A model generated the notes under the pieces. The model worked only from the letters and a program-made list of their open reading frames with translations, ran no database searches and was not told where the DNA came from. This document shows, in pieces, positions 32,391 through 39,913 of a stretch of DNA of 64,000 nucleotides (its first letter is position 1; every line of letters starts with the position of its first letter). Origin of the DNA: Candidatus Acetothermia bacterium (GTDB taxonomy: Bacteria > Bipolaricaulota > Bipolaricaulia > RBG-16-55-9 > DRXL01); assembly GCA_016179105.1 (NCBI GenBank), contig JACOSB010000044.1, positions 1 to 64,000 on the forward strand. Reading direction: 5' to 3'. Position numbers and translations under genes: made by a program.

Positions 32391-34283
32391 TCAGTCAACT
32401 GTCTCGACCCTGACGCCTTTGGGCAACGCTCCCAAGAGCTTTCGCCCGTAGGATTTAGTTAGCAGGCGTCCGTCGAGCAAGTGCACTTCGCCGACATCTT
32501 GTTTGCTGCGAATCAAGCGCCCGAAGCCTTGTTTGAGTCTCAGCGCTGCTCGCGGAAGCATATAGTCTGTGAAGGCATTCTTGCCCTCTTGCTCGATCTT
32601 TTCGACACGCGCTTCGTTCATCGGATCGTCCGGCACCTCAAAGGGCAACCGAGTAATTATTAGCGTTCGCAGGGCTTGGCCGGGAACATCAATTCCCTCC
32701 CAGAAAGAGTCAAGCCCCAACAAAAGTGCATTGCCGTCGGCTTTGAATTTCTCCAAGAGTTTTTGGCGCGGCTCTTGCCCCTGCCTCAAGAGCAAATAAT
32801 TTGAACCGAGCGTCAATACGAGCGCTTGATGTACAGACTCCATCACGCGCGCATTGGTGAAGAGCACCAAGGCCCCACCCTTGCTCCGCTCCACGATCGC
32901 TCGAATGCGCTGGGTCAATTCTTCTAAATAAAAGGGCGAAAAAGTTCCCCCCGCGGGCGGCTCCAACTTATGCACAAAGACTTTCGCTTGCTGGGAGTAA
33001 TCGAAGACGGGATCGAGCGCGAGCGCCTTTCCCGAAATTCCTAATTGATTCTGATAATAACCGAAGTCGCCGCCGATGCTGAGCGTCGCCGAGGTGAGAA
33101 TCACCGAGTCAAAGCGCGAGAGCAGCCCCGTCTGTATCTCGTCTTTCGGATACAAGGGGGCCACCGAGAGACTCGCTCCTCCTTTGTATTGCTCGACCCA
33201 GCGCACCTTGGGTTGCTGTCCCTCTTGCGGGTCGGTGAACTCAGCCAATGTCTGCCAGAGTCGCCCGACCCACGCGCCAAGTTTTCTCACTTGCACAACG
33301 GGTGCCTTTTGTTCAACCGTTGTGAAGAGCGAGAGCGGGTTCTCTTGCACAAATTTTCCCAGTTGCTCATACAGAATGCCGAGCACTTGCATCATGCCCT
33401 CGGCTTCGGCTTTCAGTGCGAATTCTTTCTGGATGCGGAACGGGCTGCGCGCGTATTTTTTGGGAAGCTCTTCAAAAAAGGTTCGAGACGCAATCTCCAA
33501 GCCGTTCAGAATGTCCGTGATCTTAAGTTGAAGCTTGCGATCGAGCGCACTCGCTTGGTGCAAGAGTGATTGAATTCCGCCCCAGCTTACGCGCTGAGTA
33601 AACGCTTTCGAAAAGGCTTCTTCGAGCGCGTGCGCTTCGTCCACGATCAACGCCTCGGCTTGAGGCAAGAGCCCCTTGCCCGACTGCATATAGAGCGCTG
33701 CATCGGCAGCCAACAAACTGTGATTCACTATAAGAATCTCAGAACGAAACCAGTGCTCGCGGGCCTGAAAATAAAAACACTCATTGTAGAACTCACAATC
33801 CTTGCGCACGCAGCCGTCGGAGTCGGCTCCGACGTCGTACCAGAGCTCGCTCGGCGGGTTCAGCTCCTCGCGATCGCCCGTCTCGGTTTCATCCATCCAA
33901 CGCAATAGCCGCGAGCGCTCTTCTAATTCCTTCATCGACTTGGGCTGATAGCCCGTGAGCGAGAGTTTGCAGAGATAGTTTGAAAACCCCTTGGCAAGCG
34001 CGAACTTGAAGCGATGCGCTTTGGCGAGCATTGGCAGGTCTTTCTCGAAAAGCTGGGATTGCAGATTGATCGTGCGCGTCGATATGATTGTCTTCTTGCC
34101 CGAGAGAATCGCGGGAATCGCGTATGCAAACGTCTTGCCGACGCCCGTGGGCGCCTCGACGAGCAAGACACCTTTGTTGGCTAATACAGACTTGCAGGCT
34201 TCGAGCATCTTGAGCTGTGAGGAACGTACTTCGAAGCTGTCAATCTGTTGCTCCAGATTTTTGAGAAGTTCTGCGCTGGTCAT
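32391..34283 (-). CDS. DinG/XPD-like superfamily 2 DNA helicase
   Basis: A 630-residue helicase. Walker A is EAPTGVGKT (43-51), motif II is VDEAHAL, and four Cys (NYLCKL, GCVRKDC, NEC) in the order of the XPD/DinG iron-sulfur cluster lie between motifs I and II. Later motifs include GLDSFWEGIDVPGQALRTLIITRLPFEVPDDP and RAALRLKQGFGRLIRSKQDVGEV (motif VI). It is a 5'-3' DNA helicase that unwinds R-loops, forks or damage. It lacks the exonuclease domain seen in some Gram-positive DinG. It is followed on the same strand by no close partner. It lies upstream of VapBC at 34304. Confidence 0.9.
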   Translation of the reverse strand: MTSAELLKNLEQQIDSFEVRSSQLKMLEACKSVLANKGVLLVEAPTGVGKTFAYAIPAILSGKKTIISTRTINLQSQLFEKDLPMLAKAHRFKFALAKGFSNYLCKLSLTGYQPKSMKELEERSRLLRWMDETETGDREELNPPSELWYDVGADSDGCVRKDCEFYNECFYFQAREHWFRSEILIVNHSLLAADAALYMQSGKGLLPQAEALIVDEAHALEEAFSKAFTQRVSWGGIQSLLHQASALDRKLQLKITDILNGLEIASRTFFEELPKKYARSPFRIQKEFALKAEAEGMMQVLGILYEQLGKFVQENPLSLFTTVEQKAPVVQVRKLGAWVGRLWQTLAEFTDPQEGQQPKVRWVEQYKGGASLSVAPLYPKDEIQTGLLSRFDSVILTSATLSIGGDFGYYQNQLGISGKALALDPVFDYSQQAKVFVHKLEPPAGGTFSPFYLEELTQRIRAIVERSKGGALVLFTNARVMESVHQALVLTLGSNYLLLRQGQEPRQKLLEKFKADGNALLLGLDSFWEGIDVPGQALRTLIITRLPFEVPDDPMNEARVEKIEQEGKNAFTDYMLPRAALRLKQGFGRLIRSKQDVGEVHLLDGRLLTKSYGRKLLGALPKGVRVETVD

Positions 34284-34303
34284 AGTTTAACATTGAAAGA
34301 ATC

Positions 34304-34552
34304 TTACCAGATGACCCTAACAGGATATTGAGCGATTTGCGAGTCGGCCGTCACAATAGGCAAGTTCTCCAGCTTTGCTTGAGCAATAATTAAACGGTCA
34401 AAAGGATCTCTATGGTGATTAGGAAGACGATATACATGGCTGAGAAAGAGCCGATTCCTCCCATCACGGACAATCTTTCTGGCTCGGGGTAACAGTTGGG
34501 GGTCGTCAGCAATCCACCACAGGAAAATATGCGTGTCTAAAAGTACTTTCAT
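34304..34552 (-). CDS. VapC-like PIN toxin with internal deletion
   Basis: An 82-residue PIN-domain protein. The N-terminal KVLLDTHIFLWWIADDPQLLPRARKIVRDGRNRLFLSH and the C-terminal VYRLPNHHRDPFDRLIIAQAKLENLPIVTADSQIAQYPVRVIW match the Sll0205-like VapC group, which is about 125-130 residues. The middle of about 45 residues, usually containing VSAWEI and helices up to HALHV, is missing and the two ends are joined in frame between SH and VYRL. The first Asp and the DPFDR and TAD acidic residues remain, but a middle Glu is lost, so RNase activity is doubtful. It overlaps the antitoxin gene by 4 nt. Confidence 0.75.
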   Translation of the reverse strand: MKVLLDTHIFLWWIADDPQLLPRARKIVRDGRNRLFLSHVYRLPNHHRDPFDRLIIAQAKLENLPIVTADSQIAQYPVRVIW

Positions 34553-34785
34553 TTCTCAAATTCTTCTAGAATTTCTTCAGGAAGTGGCGCATTAAAATCG
34601 GAAGATAATTTGACTCGGCCTCGCGCGCTTCCAGGAATACGACGCGTAGGTCGCTCTATTACTGGAACAAGACGCGCCCAAGGCTTGCCTGCTTTGGCAA
34701 TGATAATCTCCTCACCTGCTTTGACTCGTTCTAAGAGCCGAGACAGATGTGTCTTTGCTTCATGGATATTCACTTGAGTAGCCAT
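34549..34785 (-). CDS. Phd/YefM-type antitoxin (VapB-like)
   Basis: A 78-residue protein: MATQVNIHEAKTHLSRLLERVKAGEEIIIAKAGKPWARLVPV is the Phd/YefM fold N-terminal DNA-binding part (x-x-x-EAK-x-x-L-x-x-L-x-x-V). The C-terminal half (SDFNAPLPEEILEEFEK) binds the toxin. The start follows AAGGAGAAAACAGCG, a good ribosome site. It would bind the operon operator and neutralise the PIN protein at 34304, which it overlaps by 4 nt (ATGA). Confidence 0.9.
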   Translation of the reverse strand: MATQVNIHEAKTHLSRLLERVKAGEEIIIAKAGKPWARLVPVIERPTRRIPGSARGRVKLSSDFNAPLPEEILEEFEK

Positions 34786-34800
34786 CGCTGTTTTCTCCTT

Positions 34801-36084
34801 TTATAAAATCTGTATCACTTTCTCACGCAGCTCGGCCGGCAAGCAGAGTCTTTCTGAGACGACCGTCTTCTCGCGGATCGAGCGAATGATGTCGGAGCGC
34901 TGCGAGAGCTCTACAAGATTTTGCTCGTGATCCACCAAGAGAATGCCCCCGGTCGTCGGCTGACCGGCTACCAAATAGCGATCGCTGTACGGGTCGTCGG
35001 TCACGCGATCGACCAAGAGATAGTACTCCGGGTCAAAGCCTGCTGAACGTGCGATTTGCTCTACTTGTTTTTTTTGCTTGCCGTTCAGCGGCTCCGGCAA
35101 GTCGATAGCCTTAAAGAGATGACGACGATTCAGCCGCTGGCAAAGATCAGAGAGAATCGGGTCTTTCGTGCTTTCCCAGCTCTTGAACGCGAAGAGCAAC
35201 GTCGTGTCATCCAACTGATAGTGGTCTTCTCTCGAAAATTTCTCATAATCAATCAAGAGTTTTCTCAATGACCCGGTCACCGGAATCTCAGCACTCTTGT
35301 TCAAAAGATCAGTCGCGCGATGCAAGATCTTTCGCACGTGGGCGTCCGCCGCGCGGCTCGTCTTGTGATGATAGACTTGCTGGTACATATAATAACGCGC
35401 GAGGACATACGCCTCGGCGGCGTGCGTGCCCTTGCGCTGCTCAATGGCCAACTCCCAGTCTCCAGCTTGCTCAACTAAACGCAGGCTGTGAATGAGCCAT
35501 TCAATGTCAAAATATCCATAGCGCACGCCCGTCTGAGCGCTGTCTCTCAGGAGATACTCCATGCGATCGACATCGAGCTGGCTGGAGATAAGCTTTACGG
35601 CAAACGCGGGTCTGAATGTGTGATTCAAAATGCTCGCAATTTGCACCGGGTACTTCTTGTTCGCACTGACGAGCACTTGACTGATCTCGCTCTCAGGGTC
35701 TTGCAGGATACGCGCGGTCCAATCTTCATGATCGGCATCGGCAACATCCTCGACCAAGTGCGAAAACGGAAAGTGCCCAATGTCATGCAGCAGGGCTGTT
35801 GCCATCAAGAGCTCGCGATGCTCTTCGAGTTTTTTAGCAAGTGTCTTGGAGATGCCAAGATCAAAAAAGTGCTCGATCACTCGCTTCATCAAGTATGCGA
35901 CGCCAAGCGCATGAGAAAAGCGTGTGTGTGTCGCGCCGGGATAGACATAGTGATTGACGCCCATCTGATGAATGTATCTCAATCTCTGAAACTCGCGGGT
36001 CTCGATGAGCCGTAAGACCAATTTATCTCGCTCGCGGTCAAACCGAATCAGATTGTGCACTGGATCACGAAAGACTTTATCCAT
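34801..36084 (-). CDS. HD-domain phosphohydrolase (dGTPase/SAMHD1-like)
   Basis: A 427-residue protein: FRDPVHNLIRFDRERDKLVLRLIETREFQRLRYIHQMGVNHYVYPGATHTRFSHALGVAYL, then LLMATALLHDIGHFPFSH gives the H...HD metal ligands, and LISSQLDVDRMEYLLRDSAQTGVRYG the later Asp. This is the HD superfamily group of dNTP or nucleotide phosphohydrolases; dGTPase-like activity is plausible, but not all members act on dGTP. The RIL or metal-ligand motif order supports this. It lies upstream of VapBC, about 15 nt, perhaps co-transcribed. Confidence 0.85.
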   Translation of the reverse strand: MDKVFRDPVHNLIRFDRERDKLVLRLIETREFQRLRYIHQMGVNHYVYPGATHTRFSHALGVAYLMKRVIEHFFDLGISKTLAKKLEEHRELLMATALLHDIGHFPFSHLVEDVADADHEDWTARILQDPESEISQVLVSANKKYPVQIASILNHTFRPAFAVKLISSQLDVDRMEYLLRDSAQTGVRYGYFDIEWLIHSLRLVEQAGDWELAIEQRKGTHAAEAYVLARYYMYQQVYHHKTSRAADAHVRKILHRATDLLNKSAEIPVTGSLRKLLIDYEKFSREDHYQLDDTTLLFAFKSWESTKDPILSDLCQRLNRRHLFKAIDLPEPLNGKQKKQVEQIARSAGFDPEYYLLVDRVTDDPYSDRYLVAGQPTTGGILLVDHEQNLVELSQRSDIIRSIREKTVVSERLCLPAELREKVIQIL

Positions 36085-36198
36085 GCCGAGATTGTAACGT
36101 ATAGACGCTTATAGAAAAAGTTGATCGCGCGGGCATTATGCGCTAACGTAGGGAGTTCCAAAATCCAGATTCACAGAGAACACCAGGAAGGAATGAAT

Positions 36199-37440
36199 AT
36201 GGCTAACTATAAGCGTTTGCAGGTCCCGAAGGGTGAAAAGATCACTGTTGCCAACGGCCAACTCAAGGTCCCGAACAAGCCAATCATCGCCTACTTAGAA
36301 GGCGACGGTATTGGTATTGATATTTGGAAGCCAACGCGCACGGTCATCGATGCTGCTGTGAAGAAAGCCTACGGCGGCCAGCGCGAGATCGCTTGGATGG
36401 AAATCTATGCCGGCGAGAAAGCACAAAAAGTCTACGGCGAACTCCTGCCCGAAGAGACGTTTGCGGCGATGCGCGAATTTCTTATTGGTCTTAAGGGTCC
36501 GCTCACAACGCCCATTGGTTCTGGCTTTCGGAGCTTGAACGTTGCATTGAGACAAGTGCTCGATCTCTATGCGTGTATCCGTCCCGTGAAATACATGCCC
36601 GGCTTCCCGAGCCCCATTAAGAACCCAGAAATTGTCGACATCGTGATCTTCCGCGAAGCCGTCGAGGATATTTACGCGGGCATCGAGTGGCAGTCCAACT
36701 CACCCGAAGCCAAGAAGCTGATTTCGTTCTTGTCCGATAACTTCAAGACGAAGATCGACCCAGCATCGGGCGTGGGCATCAAGCCGATCAGCCCGAACGG
36801 GAGCAAGCGCCTCGTGCGTAAAGCAATTCAGTACGCGCTTCAATATGGCCGCAAGCACGTGACGCTCGTGCACAAGGGCAATATCATGAAGTACACCGAG
36901 GGTGCTTTCATGCAATGGGGCTATGAGTTAGCGCAAGCTGAGTTCAAAGACAAAGCAATCACAACTCAAGAGCTGAATGAAAAATACAAAGGCCAGATTC
37001 CTACGGGCAAAGTGGTCCTCAATGACTACGTGGCGGACAACATGCTCCAGCAATTGATTCTGCGCCCCGGCCAGTTTGAAGTCATCGCTGCACCCAATTT
37101 GAACGGCGACTATCTCTCGGAAGTTGCTGCTGCGCTCGTTGGCGGTATCGGCGTTGCGCCCGGAGGCAACATCGGCGATTACATGGCACTTTTTGAGCCG
37201 ACGCACGGCACAGCTCCGTTGCACGCGGGCAAGAACGACGCGAACCCGTCTTCACAGATTCTCTCGGCCTGCATGATGCTCGATTACATGGGCTGGCCCG
37301 AGGCTTCAGCAAAAATTAAGACAGCCCTGGAGAAGACGATTCAACAAAAGAAAGTCACCTACGATCTCGCGCGCCAGATGCAGGGAGCAACCCTGCTCAC
37401 CAGCTCTGCCTTCGGCGAAGCTGTCGCAGCGAATTTGTAA
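36199..37440 (+). CDS. icd: NADP-dependent isocitrate dehydrogenase
   Basis: A 413-residue protein, E. coli-type IDH. ATG at 36199 (MANYKRLQVP) lies seven bases after AGGAAGG and is preferred to 36193 or the longer frame. Substrate-binding residues: GPLTTPIGSGFRSLNVALRQVLDLYACIRPVKYMPG with the Ser and three Arg; VIFREAVEDIYAGIEWQ; KHVTLVHKGNIMKYTEGAF; and GDYLSEVAAALVGGIGVAPGGNIGD, which holds the metal-binding Asp. It oxidises isocitrate to 2-oxoglutarate. The residues that set NADP over NAD (Lys344/Tyr345 in E. coli) are in GTAPLHAGKNDANPSS, where they are less clear, so cofactor is not certain. It stands alone. Confidence 0.9.
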   Translation: MANYKRLQVPKGEKITVANGQLKVPNKPIIAYLEGDGIGIDIWKPTRTVIDAAVKKAYGGQREIAWMEIYAGEKAQKVYGELLPEETFAAMREFLIGLKGPLTTPIGSGFRSLNVALRQVLDLYACIRPVKYMPGFPSPIKNPEIVDIVIFREAVEDIYAGIEWQSNSPEAKKLISFLSDNFKTKIDPASGVGIKPISPNGSKRLVRKAIQYALQYGRKHVTLVHKGNIMKYTEGAFMQWGYELAQAEFKDKAITTQELNEKYKGQIPTGKVVLNDYVADNMLQQLILRPGQFEVIAAPNLNGDYLSEVAAALVGGIGVAPGGNIGDYMALFEPTHGTAPLHAGKNDANPSSQILSACMMLDYMGWPEASAKIKTALEKTIQQKKVTYDLARQMQGATLLTSSAFGEAVAANL

Positions 37441-37442
37441 AA

Positions 37443-37516
37443 TAATAAACCGCTAAGACGCAAAGGACGCCAAGAAAATTCTTAAAAATACTTGGCGCTC
37501 TTGGCGCCTTGGCGGT
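37443..37516. repeat. Imperfect long palindrome
   Basis: AACCGCTAAGACGCAAAGGACGCCAAG on the left and CTTGGCGCTCTTGGCGCCTTGGCGG on the right, about 75 bases over all, with an AT-rich centre. It is built of short CGCCAAG/CTTGGCG units. This kind of repeat occurs between genes in several bacteria. It lies between icd and the MBL gene. Confidence 0.6.
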
Positions 37517-37526
37517 TCCCAATAAC

Positions 37527-38441
37527 ATGAAAATCTTCGAAGCGACACCAGTTCCCCATCTCTACCTCCAAGACGTTTTCATGATCGGGCTTGAAAAATA
37601 CGGTTGTCTCTATGTCTTTAAGACTCCGAAGCCCGCGATCATTGAGACTGGGTTTTCTACCACAGTGTCACAAACACTCGAAGGGTTGAGAGAGCTAGGG
37701 ATTCGCCCTGAAGATGTCGCTTATATCTGTCCCACGCATGTGCACATGGACCACGCCGGAGGTACGAGCGCGCTGGCCGAAGCGTGCCCGAACGCGAAAG
37801 TAATCTGCCATCACCTTGGCGCGCCACACTTGATCGATCCGACGAAACTCATCGAGAGCGTGAAGCGCGCGGTTGGCCCGCTCTTTCCGTACTACGGAGA
37901 GATGAAACCCGTGCCCGCCGAGCGATTCATTCAAGTCAAGGGTGGAGAAATTTTTGACCTCGGCGACGGTTACAAACTCGAAATGATCGACGCGCCCGGC
38001 CATGCCCCGCACCAAGCGTGCTTCTACGAGCACAAGACGCGCGGACTTTTTACGGCTGATGCTGTTGGAATTTATCGTAAAGATTCAACGGGCTTCATGC
38101 TCACGACGCCACCGCCCGCATTCCATTTTGAGCAGAGTTTAGAGACACTCGATAGATTCAAGAGGATGAGACTCGACTGGCTCTACTTCACACACTTCGG
38201 CGTCCATGCCGAGCCTTACAAGCTGATTGACGAGTACCGGAAAGTCCTGACCGAGTGGGTAGCTGAGGTCGAGCACAAGAAGCGCGAGCTAAAGGATGAC
38301 ATGCTTGTGAAAGAATTTTTTGTGCAGAAAGAAACGCCATTTCTGAAAGATTTCTACGAGCCAATCATGATTCGATCTGAGGTGGAGATGAACGTACAAG
38401 GAGTGTTGCTGTATCTCAAGAAGGTGCGGGGATTAGTTTAA
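37527..38441 (+). CDS. Metallo-beta-lactamase-fold hydrolase
   Basis: A 304-residue protein. ATG at 37527 is preferred over a TTG at 37509 that lies inside the palindromic repeat, but no strong ribosome site is seen for either. The HxHxDH motif is THVHMDHAGG (residues 71-80), GHAPHQACFYE supplies the next His, TADAVGIY the Asp and YFTHFGVHAEP the final His. The enzymes of this group include glyoxalase II and lactonases; the substrate is unclear. C-terminal about 90 residues are helical. It is followed by a gene on the other strand. Confidence 0.8.
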   Translation: MKIFEATPVPHLYLQDVFMIGLEKYGCLYVFKTPKPAIIETGFSTTVSQTLEGLRELGIRPEDVAYICPTHVHMDHAGGTSALAEACPNAKVICHHLGAPHLIDPTKLIESVKRAVGPLFPYYGEMKPVPAERFIQVKGGEIFDLGDGYKLEMIDAPGHAPHQACFYEHKTRGLFTADAVGIYRKDSTGFMLTTPPPAFHFEQSLETLDRFKRMRLDWLYFTHFGVHAEPYKLIDEYRKVLTEWVAEVEHKKRELKDDMLVKEFFVQKETPFLKDFYEPIMIRSEVEMNVQGVLLYLKKVRGLV

Positions 38442-38449
38442 TTTTTAGC

Positions 38450-39628
38450 CTAAGCTTTCCCGACCCATTTCCCTTCTTGATCGAAATTATTAGAATAAGG
38501 CCAACCAGCTGCGTTCCAAATTCTATCGAATATAGGTTTCAGAATTTTGTCAGCCTTAACATCGTAGCTATCAACTACAGATTCAGGTATCATGAGCTCA
38601 TTTCTATCGATGGAATGATCTTCAGCCCACCTACGTGAAGGATCAACAGACATGATATACCCAGATACACCAACCAAGCTGAGCATCACAAACAATGGCG
38701 TAGCAACTCCTAACTGCTTTTGAAGCAACAAATAATTACTTAAGGCTTCTATCAAAGCTTTCTCATAGGCCACACTCGGAATAAGCTTCTCTCGCCCCTC
38801 ATTTCTCAGAAGGCGTGTTTCGACTGCTTCGATGCATCCGTTATGGAAAATCTGCATATATGAATTGACAAACGCAGCTTGAGAATCTTGATTAAAAGTT
38901 AAGAAACCGTCAAAGTTGTGCCAATCATTATACCCTACTGTATATATTGGATACAAAAGCCTTGAACCACGCCCAAGGGAAGTTAAATCGTACTTAGTTG
39001 AAACATCAAACGCGTTGATCGGTACTAAATGCAAAATAATCTTAGCATCATCCCCTAAGGGCATAGGTGTTTCACCGACGATAATCTTGTGGATTCGATC
39101 TATGCGAAAATTCCGGATACGCTCTGCAGCTGTCTCTGACAGTAAAAAAGCAGATTTTAATTCCTGAACATCTAACCGATACTTACCAGCAGAGTTGCGA
39201 GAGTAAAACTTGCAGTGATCCTTGAATATCACCATATGTGGCGAAGCCCAGCTTTTAGGAATGCGCATGACAACTACCACATCTGAATTCTTTAGAGGGA
39301 TAGGTCGTGTAGATATGCCTGGAATTCTCGGTGAGATGCCACTTTGGTTCATACTTTCAAGACGCAAAACCTCAGCATCAGGATTAATTCCTGGAAGTCC
39401 ACAGACGTTTACTGGTAGCCCATCATTTGCTTTGATTCCATAGATTAGATCTCCTCCATTCGCATTCGCAAATGAAGATACATCTGCTAGAAATTCTTTT
39501 TTCTCTGAGTCAGAGTTGCCAGGTAAAGTCACTTTATAGTCAATACTCTTGATTTCACGATATTTATTATCCACCAAATCCTTTAAGTCGTTCTCAGTGA
39601 TATCTTCTAATCGCTTGTTAATCGACAT
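38450..39628 (-). CDS. AlbA_2 (Schlafen-type) domain protein
   Basis: A 392-residue protein. The start ATG at 39626-39628 lies 3 nt after GAGAGGAAT. Residues about 18-140 are an AlbA_2 domain: EIKSIDYKVTLPGNSDSEKKEFLADVSSFANANGGDLIYGI, then VVVVMRIPKSWASPHMV and HCKFYSRNSAGKYRLDVQELKSAF. This domain is common in regulators and in defence-type proteins. The C-terminal part is helical with no motif I know. The gene is clearly richer in AT than its neighbours, suggesting transfer. Function unknown; AlbA_2 proteins sit in many defence islands, but no other defence gene is beside it. Confidence 0.7.
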   Translation of the reverse strand: MSINKRLEDITENDLKDLVDNKYREIKSIDYKVTLPGNSDSEKKEFLADVSSFANANGGDLIYGIKANDGLPVNVCGLPGINPDAEVLRLESMNQSGISPRIPGISTRPIPLKNSDVVVVMRIPKSWASPHMVIFKDHCKFYSRNSAGKYRLDVQELKSAFLLSETAAERIRNFRIDRIHKIIVGETPMPLGDDAKIILHLVPINAFDVSTKYDLTSLGRGSRLLYPIYTVGYNDWHNFDGFLTFNQDSQAAFVNSYMQIFHNGCIEAVETRLLRNEGREKLIPSVAYEKALIEALSNYLLLQKQLGVATPLFVMLSLVGVSGYIMSVDPSRRWAEDHSIDRNELMIPESVVDSYDVKADKILKPIFDRIWNAAGWPYSNNFDQEGKWVGKA

Positions 39629-39784
39629 ATTCCTCTCCAAGCCACTAAGCCCGCGATAATTATCATTATCCTAATCCTACCGTGCAAACCTAAATCAGTC
39701 ATTAACTATCTTTGAAACTCTACTCCTTCCTATATTATACTCAACAGCGATTTATCATAAAATCGGCAATCAGGAGGTCAGGTG

Positions 39785-39904
39785 TGAAGTCTTTCTCTAG
39801 ACGCGATCTTCAAGCCCTGGTCCAATGGTCGCACCTACACGCTCAAAGAACTCGTCGATTACAAATCGCTCCCGTACCGATATGACCAACTGTATGAGAG
39901 CTAA
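39785..39904 (+). pseudogene. Gene fragment
   Basis: After a TGA the frame reads SLSLDAIFKPWSNGRTYTLKELVDYKSLPYRYDQLYES and stops at TAA near 39904. It reads like the C-terminal 38 residues of a normal protein, but nothing upstream continues it. A GTG start at 39784 in another frame after AGGAGG (39772-39777) gives 33 residues of unlike composition. I call it the leftover 3' end of a lost gene beside the AT-rich AlbA_2 gene. Confidence 0.35.
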
Positions 39905-39913
39905 AGTAGCAAC

